Part shown: positions 27,913-38,100 of the stretch, one piece after another
Layout of the letters: each line of letters starts with the position of its first letter
Position numbering within the stretch: position 1 is the stretch's first letter
Assembly: GCA_963748295.1 (NCBI GenBank)
Contig: CAVVIH010000004.1
Location: 62,001-126,000 of the forward strand
Reading direction: 5' to 3'
Source of the DNA: CAVVIH01 sp963748295
GTDB taxonomy: Bacteria; Acidobacteriota; Vicinamibacteria; Vicinamibacterales; 2-12-FULL-66-21
Length of the DNA stretch: 64,000 bases
Position numbers and translations under genes: made by a program
The notes under the pieces: model-generated
The model's input: the letters and a program-made list of their open reading frames with translations, nothing else
Databases searched by the model: none
Told to the model about the DNA's origin: nothing

Positions 27913-28119
27913 ATGAAAATCGAATCAATCCAGGCACTCATCGTCGGTGGGTGGCTGCTCGGCCTCGGCGCCATCGGCCTTTCCGTCAACCTGACGTCCG
28001 CAGCCGGTTGGAGCCTCCTCGTCGGGTTGGGTCTGCTGCCGCCTGTCATCATGCTGCGGATGTGGAAACAGCCGGAACAGACCATTTCCGAAAGCATCCG
28101 CGAGGCGATCCGCAAGTAG
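27913..28119 (+). CDS. Small two-helix membrane protein
   Basis: Encodes 68 residues from MKIESIQALIVGGWLLGLGA. Two hydrophobic segments (about 8-24 and 28-47) are followed by a charged tail (EQTISESIREAIRK). No family is recognised. It follows the GH130 gene by 63 bases on the same strand and may share its transcript. Confidence 0.55.
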   Translation: MKIESIQALIVGGWLLGLGAIGLSVNLTSAAGWSLLVGLGLLPPVIMLRMWKQPEQTISESIREAIRK

Positions 28120-28139
28120 CGTAATACCACCTCGCTAAG

Positions 28140-28195
28140 CCTTCCGGATCGTCAGCAAGCCCCCACGTCGTACTTCTCGATCATCGCCAGCAGAT
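28140..28195 (-). pseudogene. Stray copy of the 3' end of a NIPSNAP-type gene
   Basis: On the minus strand this stretch reads MIEKYDV followed by a GACGATCCGGA block, nearly matching the C-terminal codons of the intact NIPSNAP gene at 30397-30756 (MIEKYDVVLVDDPEGL). At DNA level a 21-base core is identical and about 42 of 53 bases match. No start or upstream domain remains. It suggests a local duplication that has decayed. Confidence 0.5.
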
Positions 28196-28341
28196 CTCCT
28201 GCTCGAATCTGAGTCCTGACGGAACTCAGTGTGAATCTCGGAATCGAGGGGGAATCCTCCCTTTCCACGACAATCAAGGTAATGGACCGTGAATCGCCGG
28301 GTGCGGCAGGCCCGCCCAGGCCAGTCGTCGCGCGGTTCTCG

Positions 28342-28891
28342 ATGGACCCCGATGAACGGGAACTGGTCGCATCCGTTCTTCGAAAGGACCGAAAGGCCGC
28401 GGCGCAGTTTGTCGCGGCGCATATCGACGCCGTGTACCTACGCGCGCCACCGCCTCGCGCCGCGCGCGGAGCTCGTGGACGATGTGGTCCAGGACGTGTT
28501 TCTTGCTGCATTGAACGGACTGACAGGGTTTCAGGGCGAGTCGTCGCTCCGCGCGTGGCTGCTCGGGATCGCCCGCCACAAGGTCGAAGACGTGTACCGC
28601 CAGCGCCTCCGACTGCCGGAGCCGCTCGACGACGTTGATTCCGTCGAGCCGACATCGGAGCCGCAATCTCCAGCCCTGGACCAGCAGATTGATGCGGCGC
28701 GGATGCGCGACAAAGTCCGTCGCATCCTCGCGCAGATGCCCGAACGATATGCACTGACCCTGCTGTGGCGTTATTGGGAACAGCGAAGCACGCGGGAAAT
28801 GGCCAGCGCGATTGGAACAACCGAGAAAGCCGTCGAGCGAACGCTGGCGCGGGCACGCAGCTGGTTCAAGGAACTGTGGCTGAAGGAGTAG
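28342..28891 (+). CDS. ECF-type sigma factor, frameshifted
   Basis: Starts at MDPDERELVASVLRKDRKAA. Around 28437 the frame changes: AVY is followed in the other frame by YARHRLAPRAELVDDVVQDV, so sigma region 2 is split by a 1-2 base indel in TACCTACG. The rest is intact: FQGESSLRAWLLGIARHKV in region 2 and RRILAQMPERYALTLLWRYW plus EMASAIGTTEKAVERTLARA in region 4. Repaired length is about 183 residues. The next gene, four bases later, is a small Cys/His protein that may be its regulator. Confidence 0.78.
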
Positions 28892-28895
28892 CACC

Positions 28896-29225
28896 ATGTC
28901 AGACGATCAGTGGTTCGAACATCTCGTCGACACGATGGGGCAGGTCGCGCCCGAGCGCGCGCCGGCGAGGCTGAAGTCGAAGGTGTATTCAGCGTTGGTG
29001 GCGCGGATGGCCGAGTCCGGACCGCTGCTCGATCTGGCGGAGACGAAGAAAGCCGGTGCGTCGCTGTGCGTGTTCGAGAATGCCCTTACGGTGGTGCCGC
29101 TGGGGACGAACATCCGATCGATGAATCCCTGCCGGATCTGCCACGCGCGCGTCATGGGAGAGCGAATGGAGCATGCGCCAGTGTTCTGGCCCGGATGCCC
29201 ATACGCGGACTTTCATCATCACTAG
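28896..29225 (+). CDS. Small Cys/His protein downstream of the sigma factor
   Basis: Encodes 109 residues. The C-terminal third holds CRICHARVMGERMEHAPVFW and then CPYADFHHH, giving a CxxC pair, a third Cys and several His: a likely metal site. No membrane helix is present, so it is not a classical anti-sigma. It starts four bases after the sigma gene stop and is surely co-transcribed. Its TAG stop shares the palindrome CTAG (29222-29225) with the TAG of the opposing minus-strand gene. Confidence 0.65.
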   Translation: MSDDQWFEHLVDTMGQVAPERAPARLKSKVYSALVARMAESGPLLDLAETKKAGASLCVFENALTVVPLGTNIRSMNPCRICHARVMGERMEHAPVFWPGCPYADFHHH

Positions 29226-29961
29226 AAACGAGCGACGAATCCGAACAGGTTCTGGAAGTTCATCAGGCCACGTTGTCCCGGTGGCGTAAGCGAAGGGCCG
29301 ACCGGGTTGCCGCTGATCGTCTCGCTGAAGCTATAGCGGAAGCTGACCGTTCGCGACAGCCTGAAATCGATGCCGACATGGGAGCGCAGTCCGATATGCG
29401 TCGACTCGATGTCGCCTGATGGAGGCTCGAGCCCATGAGCGGCGGAGCTCACGATGTCATTGCCGGAGAAATGCACGACCGTGAGACCGGTGCCGAGATA
29501 AGGTCGAACAGCGCTGGTCAGGCCACGAAAGTAAATGAGGCCGTCGAGCACGAACGCGTGCTGGTCGCTATGCCGTACCTGTTGGTAATGTCCTCCACCT
29601 TGCGGCGTCGTGAACGACGAGACCAGCGTGATGTCGTTGCGATTCCACATCCAGTTCGCCTGGATACTGAAGTACTCGAGCGAGATGGATTCCGCCGAAT
29701 ACGTTGAGGCGCCGGTCCGAGGCCCGGGTCGTAGAGCGACACTGCCGCGTCGGACCCGCTCGTCACGGAACGTGCATCGGCGGACAGCGCTGAGACGCCA
29801 GCCAGGGCGCCGGCAAACAGGCGTGACTGCTCCTGCGCGAACGCCGGCGCACACGTCAACCACACCAGGAGCGTGCATGCAGCGATCAGCCGCGCATGAC
29901 GCCGCTTCTCGTCCGAACGCGACGCCGTGGGCTCACGGCGTCGCATCGAAGTCACAGCCAT
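29222..29961 (-). CDS. Outer-membrane beta-barrel protein, frameshifted
   Basis: Start at 29961 (MAVTSMRRREP), one base overlapping the stop of the upstream lipoprotein gene; a signal peptide (ACTLLVWLTCAPAFA) ends near residue 47. After SLYDPGLGP, around 29700-29740, the reading frame must change; the next frame runs SISLEYFSIQANWMWNRND through alternating strands (LIYFRGLTSAVRPYLGTGL, THIGLRSHVGIDFRLSRTV) to a C-terminal FGFVARF. The last-residue Phe and strand pattern are typical of OmpW/porin-like barrels of about 8 strands. One or two indels are needed. Likely envelope protein; ligand unknown. Confidence 0.65.
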
Positions 29962-30341
29962 TACGGCGTCGGCCGGCCGGGCGGAAGCAAGGGGCAGAGG
30001 AAAAAGTGATCCGACGAATCCTGGATCCCGTTGCCATTGAGATCTTCCCACCACCGTCCGCCCAGGTATCCCGGTTGGCCGGGACCGAACTCGGTCTGAC
30101 CGTCCGTCAAGAGCTGGAACTGGCCTTTCATCGGCAGGGGATCCTTGACCACGAACGTGTCGTAATACAACCCCTGACTGGTGACGAAGACGACACCCGG
30201 CGTGCGGTTCCCGAAACGAGCGGGTGACCCTGTGGTGGATGCCGACACAGCGGCCGAAGGCGCGGTGGGCTGCTCGGAACAGCCGAGCGCGGCGCCGACA
30301 ATCAGGCAGCAGAGCACCAGTGGCAGGATTCGAATCCTCAT
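29961..30341 (-). CDS. Predicted lipoprotein
   Basis: Encodes 126 residues. The start at 30341 is backed by a strong AAGGAGG about eight bases upstream. The signal is MRIRILPLVLCCLIVGAALG with lipobox Cys at 21, then a Thr/Ser/Ala-rich linker and a folded part containing GGRWWEDLNGNGIQDSSDHF, whose DLNGNGIQD resembles a calcium-binding dockerin-like or EF-type loop. It overlaps the barrel protein start by one base (TAATG), so the two envelope proteins are coupled. Confidence 0.7.
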   Translation of the reverse strand: MRIRILPLVLCCLIVGAALGCSEQPTAPSAAVSASTTGSPARFGNRTPGVVFVTSQGLYYDTFVVKDPLPMKGQFQLLTDGQTEFGPGQPGYLGGRWWEDLNGNGIQDSSDHFFLCPLLPPGRPTP

Positions 30342-30396
30342 GCGTTGTCCTCCTTGACTCATGTGGCTGGCCGGCTCAGGCATTCGAGCCCTCCAG

Positions 30397-30756
30397 TCAC
30401 GTCCCATCGTGAGTTGTCGGAGGGGGGCACGAATCCCCCTCGCTACAGTGAATCAGCCCCTCCGGATCGTCAACCAGTACCACGTCGTACTTCTCGATCA
30501 TCGGCATCAGGAGGGCTTCGAGCTCGCGCTTCCACAACTCGCCTTCATAGAACTGTGCCTTCATCGGATCGCGCGACGCGAGGTCGGGGAAGCCGCGCAT
30601 GAAGAAGAACGTGTCCGGATCTTCTATGGACAGGAATGGACCGAGGACCTTCATGCCGATCTCGGCGTGTGCCGGCATCGACTTCGTCCGGAAGATCTCG
30701 AGAAACTCTAACCGCTTGCCGGGCTTCAACTTGTAGGTCCGCATCTCGATAATCAT
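30397..30756 (-). CDS. NIPSNAP-family protein
   Basis: Encodes 119 residues from MIIEMRTYKLKPGKRLEFLE, with GGAGG ahead of the start. The ferredoxin-like NIPSNAP fold is indicated by the conserved opening RTYKLKPGK, the Phe/Trp-rich middle and FYEGELWKRELE. These are small alpha/beta-barrel dimers of unclear function, some linked to aromatic or amine metabolism. A fragment of its 3' end is duplicated at 28140-28195. Confidence 0.82.
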   Translation of the reverse strand: MIIEMRTYKLKPGKRLEFLEIFRTKSMPAHAEIGMKVLGPFLSIEDPDTFFFMRGFPDLASRDPMKAQFYEGELWKRELEALLMPMIEKYDVVLVDDPEGLIHCSEGDSCPPPTTHDGT

Positions 30757-30790
30757 GGCGCCTCCGAGCGGCAATCGCGCCAACCTGTGC

Positions 30791-30796
30791 TATTAT
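30791..30796 (+). promoter_or_regulatory. Possible -10 element (TATTAT) for the helicase transcript
   Basis: TATTAT stands in the GC-rich gap between the divergent NIPSNAP and helicase genes. If used, transcription would start near 30803 and give a leader of about 200 bases before the helicase ATG. There is no clear -35. Confidence 0.25.
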
Positions 30797-30928
30797 GGTC
30801 CGTCGGATCTTGCCGCGGTTTGGCGTAACGAGCCTTCCCTGACTCGCTTCCCCTCACTTTTCGAATAGCTACGACACGATTCCTGCGTCCACATGGGACG
30901 GGGATACACATAACCGGCCTGCGGCGCT

Positions 30929-31001
30929 TTGCGAGATGCTCCAGGCTAAACCAGAGGCATCTCTGCGAGATGCTCTGGGGCAAATGCAGGAGCATTTTTT
31001 T
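30929..31001 (+). promoter_or_regulatory. Terminator-like hairpin over the helicase ribosome-binding site (candidate attenuator)
   Basis: A stem formed by ATGCTC (30970-30975) and GAGCAT (30990-30995) with a 14-base loop is followed at once by seven T (30995-31001), then the helicase ATG at 31004. The Shine-Dalgarno-like AGGAG lies in the 3' arm. Upstream, a second GCGAGATGCTC copy begins near 30932, and AGATGC can pair with GCATCT. The repeated ATGCTC arms allow mutually exclusive folds, as in attenuators. Confidence 0.5.
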
Positions 31002-31003
31002 CA

Positions 31004-32131
31004 ATGCCGTTTACGACACTCGGGCTCTCGGACACTCTTACTAAACCACTGGCGCGGCTGGGATACACCACGCCGACGCCGGTCCAGGCACAATCAATTC
31101 CAATCGTCCTCGACGGGAGCGATCTGCTCGCGCGGGCGCAGACCGGCACCGGCAAGACCGCCGCATTCGGACTGCCGATGATCGATCGGCTGCTGGTGCG
31201 AAACCGTCGGCGCCCGGGCGCGCGCGGGCCTCGCGGCCTCGTGCTCGTGCCGACGCGCGAGCTGGCGATCCAGGTTCATCGATCGCTCGCGGACTACGGC
31301 GGGGCCGCCGGCCTGAAGGTCGCGGCGATCTACGGCGGCGTCGCGATGCGCCCGCAGCGTGAGGCCCTCCGCCGCGGCGTCGACATCGTCGTGGCGACGC
31401 CCGGACGGCTCATCGATCACATGCAGCAGCGCACGGTCGATCTGTCGGGCGTGGAGATCCTCACGCTGGACGAAGCGGATCGGATGCTGGACATGGGCTT
31501 TCAGCCGGCGCTGCGCCGCATCCTCCCGGCGCTCCCGCGCGAACGGCAGACGCTGCTGTTCTCGGCGACGCTGTCCAAGGAAGTGACGCGTCTGGCCGCG
31601 GAATTCACGCGCTCGCCGCTGCACGTCGACGTCTCCGAGCGCGACGTGGTGGCGCCGACGGTGACGCACCGCGTCCACGCCGTTCCTGACGGCGCGAAGA
31701 GCAACACGCTGAGGGATCTGCTGACCAGATCAGCGGACGGTCAGGCGCTCGTGTTCTGCAAGACGAAGCGGCGCTCCGATCGCGTCGGCGAGCACCTCAA
31801 TCGCGCGGGGATCCGGACCGCCGTGATTCACGGCAACAAGAGCCAGGGCGCGCGCGATCGCGCGCTCGGCGACTTCAAGGCCGGCCGCGTCAACGTGCTG
31901 GTCGCCACCGACCTCGCCGCGCGCGGCCTGGACATCGCGCACCTGCCGCTGGTGATCAACTACGACCTGCCGCTCGTCGCGGAAGACTACGTCCACCGCG
32001 TCGGCCGGACCGGACGCGCCGGTCGCACCGGACACGCCGTGTCGCTCGTAACCTCCGCCGACCGGCATCTGCTGCCGGCGATCCAGCGGCTGCTGCCGGC
32101 GCGGATGCAGGAAGAGCGCGCCGGAAGATAG
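31004..32131 (+). CDS. DEAD-box RNA helicase, RhlE-like
   Basis: Encodes 375 residues, two RecA-like domains and almost no C-terminal extension. Motifs: Q motif (GYTTPTPVQAQSIP), I AQTGTGKT (K51), Ia PTRELA, Ib TPGRL, II DEAD, III SAT, V ATDLAARGLD, VI HRVGRTGRAGR. It unwinds RNA duplexes in ribosome assembly, mRNA decay or cold adaptation. It has its own long leader with an attenuator-like hairpin. A heptad repeat follows its stop. Confidence 0.95.
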   Translation: MPFTTLGLSDTLTKPLARLGYTTPTPVQAQSIPIVLDGSDLLARAQTGTGKTAAFGLPMIDRLLVRNRRRPGARGPRGLVLVPTRELAIQVHRSLADYGGAAGLKVAAIYGGVAMRPQREALRRGVDIVVATPGRLIDHMQQRTVDLSGVEILTLDEADRMLDMGFQPALRRILPALPRERQTLLFSATLSKEVTRLAAEFTRSPLHVDVSERDVVAPTVTHRVHAVPDGAKSNTLRDLLTRSADGQALVFCKTKRRSDRVGEHLNRAGIRTAVIHGNKSQGARDRALGDFKAGRVNVLVATDLAARGLDIAHLPLVINYDLPLVAEDYVHRVGRTGRAGRTGHAVSLVTSADRHLLPAIQRLLPARMQEERAGR

Positions 32132-32150
32132 GCGCTCAGGCGGGGCGTTG

Positions 32151-32176
32151 GCGCTGGGAGCTGGGCGCTGGGCGCT
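32151..32176. repeat. Seven-base tandem repeat (GCTGGGC type)
   Basis: Units GCTGGGA, GCTGGGC, GCTGGGC plus a partial fourth copy lie 20 bases after the helicase stop. This is one of at least six intergenic arrays in the window with a 7-base period. Confidence 0.75.
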
Positions 32177-32381
32177 ATTTCACCTTCTCCACCGGATACG
32201 CATCAATGGGCGACTCGAAAGCGATGAACAACACGCACGGGTCGCCCTTCGCACATGTGGCCGTGTGCATGTCGAGAATCGAGCCCCGGCTCCGCACCAC
32301 CAGCACTCCGGAGCGCAACTTACTTGATGATGAAAGCGGCCAGGCTCTCGTCAGCGGCAGGTCCGTGAGGGATTTGCCCAA
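32175..32381 (-). pseudogene. Possible cupin-like fragment
   Basis: The minus strand encodes up to 68 residues. The last 45 include SGVLVVRSRGSILDMHTATC and FIAFESPIDAYPVEK, which resemble the end of a small cupin-domain protein. In the adjacent frame the preceding bases read MAPLTLSFGQIPHGPAADES and stop, so the ancestral gene may be broken. Its stop overlaps the heptad repeat. Coding status is doubtful. Confidence 0.25.
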
Positions 32382-32442
32382 AGCTCAACGTCAGCGGCGC
32401 CATGCTGGCATGCGGGGTGGTAGTACCAGTACCATGGATTAG

Positions 32443-33526
32443 GTGCCGGTTCGGTTCGTCGCGTTCGTAATCGTGTTGGTCGCCGCCCTTAGTCGCGGCC
32501 GCGGCGACGCTCGCCTCGGTCCACGGGCGCGTGCGTGGCGTGCGCGCGTCGCGGCATTTCGACGATGGCCATCAAGCCGCAGCCCGCGGTGACTTGAATG
32601 CTGCCGTGGCGGAATACCGGGCGAGCCTCTCGCTCGATCAGCGCAATACCGTGGCGGAGCGGGAGCTTGCGCTGACGCTGCAGGCGCTCGGGCACCTTCC
32701 GGAGGCGGAAGGCTACTTCGTCCACCTGCTCCAGCAGGATCCGACGAACGGCCCGCTCAACCGGGGGCTCGCACGGATTCACGCGGCGCAGGGCGACACG
32801 GCGGCGGCGCGAGCGTCGTACCAGCGAGCAATTTACGGCGAGTGGCCAGAATCGTCCACCGGACGCCTCGAGACGAGACTCGAGCTGGTTGACTATCTCA
32901 GGTCCGTCGGCGCGAATGACGAAATTCTCCCGGAGCTGCTGCGTCTCAAGACCGAAGTGCCTGCCTCCGCCACTGACACGCTCCGGCGTGTGGCGGACCT
33001 GCTGATCCAGCAGAACGCGGTCGAGACGGGCGTGCAGCTGCTACGCGCCGCCTCGACTGCGGCCCCCCGCGATGTCGAACTGCTGGCTCACCTGGCCGAG
33101 GTCGAGGCGCGGGCGAACCGGACGGCCGACGCACGCGCGACGCTCGCCCGCGCCGTGCTGATCGATCCGCGCCGTGAGGATCTGCGCGCCCGGCTGTCGA
33201 TCGTCGAGCGTGTGCTCGCGCTGGATCCGACAATGCCGCGACTCCGGATCGTGGCGCGGACGCGCCGCGCGCACAACCTGCTCGCCGCGGTGTTGCAACA
33301 AACGAGCGGCTGCGCTGCCGGTGATCCGTTGCCGGCCCTCCGGACCGAGGCGGGCCGCCGGGTGAATCGCCCGACACGCGCCGATGCTCACATCGCGGAA
33401 CAGCAGCTCGATCTCGCATCACGGATCTGGCAGGCGTCCTCTGAGTGTCACGCCTCCACGGGCGAGGCGGCCGCCATCGATCAAGTCTTGCAGCGTGTGC
33501 GCGCGGCCGAGGACGCGAGGCAGTGA
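32443..33526 (+). CDS. TPR-repeat protein, frameshifted after the signal segment
   Basis: A GTG at 32443 starts MPVRFVAFVIVLVAA, a signal or anchor; near 32491 one extra base shifts the frame, after which VAAAATLASVHGRVR and the TPR region follow to 33526. TPRs include GHQAAARGDLNAAVAEYRAS, LPEAEGYFVHLLQQDPTNGP and QGDTAAARASYQRAIYGEWP. If the frame is not repaired, a GTG near 32531 gives 331 residues. Likely a secreted or membrane-tethered scaffold. Its stop overlaps the GTG of the CLC gene (GTGA), so they are coupled. Confidence 0.68.
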
Positions 33527-35074
33527 ACCGTCCCCCCGTGCTGCCGCTTCCGCTCGCCCGCCCGCGGCTTTCCGAAACGCAGCGCTTTCTCCTCCTCTCA
33601 ATCACGATTGGCGTCGTCGCCGGGTTGCTGGTGGTTTGCTTTCATTACGCGATCGACTTGATCAGCTGGTCCGCGCTGGGGACGCCAATCGGCCGAAACC
33701 GGATTGCCACCGTACTCGCACCGGCGCTCGGCGGCGGGCTCGCCGCGCTGCTGGTGCTGCTGGTGTTTCCCGACGCGGCCGGCAGCGGCCTGACGCATAC
33801 GAAGGCAGCGTTGTACATTTCGGATGGCTACGTGCCCTCCAGCACGGTCATTGGAAAATTCATCGCGTGCGCCATTTCCATAGGGACCGGCAATTCGTTG
33901 GGTCCCGAGGATCCGGCGCTGCAGATGGGCGCCGGCATGTCGTCCAGGCTCGGCCGGATGTTCTCAACTGCCGCGCGATCGGCTGCGCGTCATCGTGCCG
34001 GTCGGCGCCGCGGCGGGAATCGCCGCGGCATTCAACACGCCGATCACCGCCGTGCTCTTCGTCATCGAAGAGGTCATCGGGTCGTGGAATGCGAGCGTCC
34101 TTGGATCGATCGTGCTGTCCGCGGTGTCGGCGGTCGTGGTATCGCGATGGTTCCTCGGAGATCAGCCGCTCTTCCGTGTACCGGAGTTCGGGCTCAACCA
34201 TCCGTCCGAGCTCGTAGTCTATGCGCTCGTGGGGCTCGTCGGCGGCCTCGTCGGCACGCTCTTCGTGCGTTTGCTTGGCAGGCTGCGCGGGCGCCTCAGG
34301 GTTCTATCGCGAAAGACGCGCCTCGTGCTCCCGTTCGCCGCGGGGATCGTGGTTGGGCTGACCGGACTCGTATTCCCGGAAGTGATGGGCGCCGGATACG
34401 GAGCCATCGACGGGGCGCTCCACGACGAATTCGTCTGGCAGCTGCTCCTCATGCTCGGCATCACGAAGATGCTCATGACCGCCGCCTGCTTTGCCGCGGG
34501 AACGCCGGGCGGCATGTTCGCGCCGACGCTCTTCACGGGAGCGATGATCGGTGGAGGAATCGGGTCGCTCGCGCAGCTGTACTGGCCGGTCGCGACCAGT
34601 CCGCCGAGCGCATACGTCCTGGTCGGGATGGGTGCGTTCTTTGCCGCGGTGTTCCGCGCTCCGATGACCTCGGTCTTCATGGTGTTCGAGGTAAGCGCGA
34701 GCTACGAAATCATCCTGCCAGTGATGGTGGCCAACCTCATTGCCTACCTTGTTGCGCGCAAGCTCAGCGCCGTCACGTTTTTCGAGATGGTCGCCGCGCA
34801 GGAAGGGCTGCTGCTGCCGTCGCACGAGCGCCAACGCGACAGCCATGTGCTGCGCGTCGAGGACGCGATGCGGCCCGCCGAGGATGTCACCTCCACCGAG
34901 ACCCCGAGTACCTCACCAATCGTGCACCCGGATCAGTCACTCGAAACGGCGCTCCGGCTCTTCGGCCGGCGGCGCACGCTGGCAGTCGTCAGCCGCCGGG
35001 ACCTCACGTCCGTGGTCGGCACGCTCGCCCTCGACGACGTGCTCAAGGCCTACGGGGTCAAGAGCGCTCCGTAG
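33523..35074 (+). CDS. CLC-family chloride channel/transporter, frameshifted
   Basis: GTG start (MNRPPVLPLPLARPRL). Part one carries the first helices, AGSGLTHTKAALY in place of the usual GSGIP, and SLGPEDPALQMGAG (the GxxGP motif). At 33961-33964 an extra T breaks the frame; the continuation is QLPRDRLRVIVPVGAAAGIA, then FNTPITAVLFVIEE, AAGTPGGMFAPTLFTGAMIG (GxFxP motif), and a short C-terminal CBS-like tail. Repaired it is about 516 residues, normal for CLC. It exchanges Cl- and H+ or forms a Cl- channel in the inner membrane. Confidence 0.85.
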
Positions 35075-35179
35075 GCCTCTGGGCGTACAATCGCCCGTTC
35101 GTCACATCGAAACGCGCGAGTTTCTCGATCACCAGTATTTCGTGGTATTCAAGCCGCGCTGAATTTGACGAGGTCCCCG

Positions 35180-38100
35180 ATGCCGCGACATTTCCTGCGA
35201 CGAGTGTGTTCCTTCATTGCCTTCCTGTTGACGTTCTCGCTCATTCCTGCAGCCAGCTTCGCGCAGCGCGGCGGGGGAAGGGGCGGCGGCGGACCCCAGC
35301 CGGCTGAGCCAGTAGGCCCTCCGCGATTCGAGTACGCGGGCCCCACCAGCGCCGGGCGAATCGCAGCCGCGGCGGCCGTCGCCGGCAAGCCCGGGGTGTA
35401 TTACGCCGGCGCGGCGTCAGGCGGCGTGTGGAAGTCGACCGACGGCGGCTCGACCTGGAAACCGACGTTCGACAACGAGTCGTCGCAGGCGATCGGTGCG
35501 CTCGCTGTCTCGCAAAGCAACCCGAACGTCGTCTGGGCAGGCACCGGCGAAGCGTGGGCGGTCCGCGACATGGACATGATGGGCGACGGCATCTACAAGT
35601 CGACGGATGCCGGCGAGACGTGGACGAAGATGGGGCTCGCCGAGACGGGACGCATCGGCACGATCGTCATCCACCCGACCAACGAGAACATCGTCCTTGC
35701 CTGTGCGCTGGGCCGCGCGACCGGACCGCAGCGCGAACGCGGGGTGTTCCGCACCGAAGACGGCGGCAAGACCTGGCAGCAGGTGCTGTTCGTCGATCAG
35801 AACACGGGCTGTTCGGGCCTTCAGATGTCGCAGCAGAATCCTGACGTCGTCCTGGCCGGCACATGGGAGATCGAACTGCAGACGCATGTCCTGCACAGCG
35901 GCGGCATGGGCAGCGGCATCTACCTGTCAAAGGACGGCGGCCGCACCTTCACGAAGATCACGCATCCCGGGTTGCCGCGCTCACCATATGGAAAGACGGA
36001 CGTCGCGATTGCGCCTTCTGACGGCAATCGGATGTATGCGCTGATTCAGACCGGCGCCGACGGCGTCAAGGGGCTGAAGTCCGAAGCGCAGGGCTCGCTG
36101 TGGCGGTCCGACGATGGCGGCGCGACGTGGTCGAACGCGAGTTGGGATCGCCGGCTGATTGGACGCGCAGGCTACTACATCCGCATCCGCGTCTCGCCAA
36201 ACGATCCGGATTATCTGCTGATCGCAAACAGCACGCTGTGGCGCTCGCGCGACGGCGGGAAGATCTGGACAGTTGGGGGAGGCGGATGCGGCGATTGCCA
36301 CGACATCTGGTGGGATCCCACTCCGAGCCTGCCCGGCCACTACATCGTCACCGGCGACGGCGGCATGGGCATATTCGGGTCGCCTGCCAATCCCAGCGGA
36401 TTGACGAACGTCTCACTGCCGATCGGCCAGATGTATCGCGTGACGATCGATCAACGCGATCCGTACTGGATTTATTCCGATCGTCAGGACGACGGAAGCA
36501 TGAGGATTGCGAGCAACCGGCCGATCGTGCCCGAGAACGTTCCCCCTTACGCGCCGCCGAGGGTTGAACCATCGCCGGCTGGAGCGGGGCGAGGCGGCGG
36601 GCGTGGTGGCGGCCGCGGCGGCGACGGGCGCGGCAATCAGCCGGCGCAGGAAGACATGCCGTCGTGCGAGTCGGGATTCACGTATCCGGAGCCGAACAAC
36701 CATCGCTTCGTGTGGGGCACGTGCTACGCCGCGCACGTCGCCACCTTCGACGAGCTGACCGGCCTGCGCCGGTCCGTCAGCCCCTGGATGCATACGCTCG
36801 ATTCCGATCCGGTCGGCCTCAAGTACCGCTGTCAGTGGTCGCCTCCGCTGGCAATCGACTGGTTCGACAACTCGGTGTACTTCGGCTGCCAGGTCATCTT
36901 CCGCACGCGCGATCGCGGCCAGACGTGGCAGGTGATCAGCCCGGATCTGTCCACACAGGATCCGAGCCGCATCCAGTTCTCGGGCGGCGTCGTCGGCGAC
37001 AACCTCGGTCAGTTCTACGGCGCGGTGCTGTCGGCGATTGCGCCGTCGAGAACCCAGCGCGGCGTGATCTGGGCGGGGACCAACGATGGGAAGGTCTGGA
37101 TCTCGCGCGACGAAGGGAAGAGCTGGAACGATCTGACGAAGAACGTCAACATGCCGCCGTGGGGCATCGTGCGACGGATCGACTCGTCACATTTCGATCC
37201 CGGCACCGCGTACATGGCGGTTGACTATCATCTCGTGGACAACCGCGATCCGTTCTTCTTCAAGACCTCCGATTTCGGTCAGACGTGGACGCGGATCGAC
37301 GGCGGCCTGCCCAAGGGCCACCCGCTCGACTATGCGCTGTCGATTGCCGAGAACCCGCATCGCCGCGGCATGATCTTCGCCGGCACCGGCCACGGCTTCT
37401 TCTACTCGCGCGACGACGGGAAGTCGTGGACGCAGTTCAAGGACAAACTTCCCGCCGCCCCGGTCAACTGGATCGAGGTTCCGAAGAACGCGCCGGAGCT
37501 GGTGGTCGCAACCTACGGCCGCGGTCTGTGGATTCTTCGCGACATGTGGCAGCTCGAGCAGCAGGACACCCTCGATTCGACCGCGGAGCTGCAGCTTTAC
37601 AAGCCGAGGCCGGCGACGCGCGCTGCGAATGGCGGGAACGCACGGTTCGTGTTCTCGCTGAAGGCGGCCCCCGCGAGTCCGATCACGATGGAGATCGTCG
37701 GCGCGGATAACGAAGTGATCAGCAAGACGGAGGTGCAGGGGCGCAGCGGCATGAATCGCGCGACGTGGAACCTGATGTATCCGGTTCCCGCGCAGCCCGT
37801 GCTGCGCTCGATTCCGCCCGACAATCCTCACATCTGGGACGCGGGCCGGTGGGTGGGGCGCGAGCGGCCGGTGACGCACTGGGGACTTGGCGCGCAGCGG
37901 TGGCAGCCGCGCGCGGCGCCCGGCAAGTACACGGTGCGCTTGACGTATAACGGCCGTCAGTATTCGCAGCCGTTCGAGGTCACGCGCGACGTCACGCTGT
38001 CGTCCACCGATGCCGATCTCGCCGCGAGCACGGCGCTCGAACGCAACATCGTGAAGGCGATGGACGACGTGACGGACAAGATCAACCGCATCGAGATCAT

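Noticed and set aside
30322..30345. GGATTCGAATCC resembling the T-arm of a tRNA
   Set aside because: No acceptor, D or anticodon arms can be folded around it, and it encodes the first codons of a lipoprotein signal peptide.
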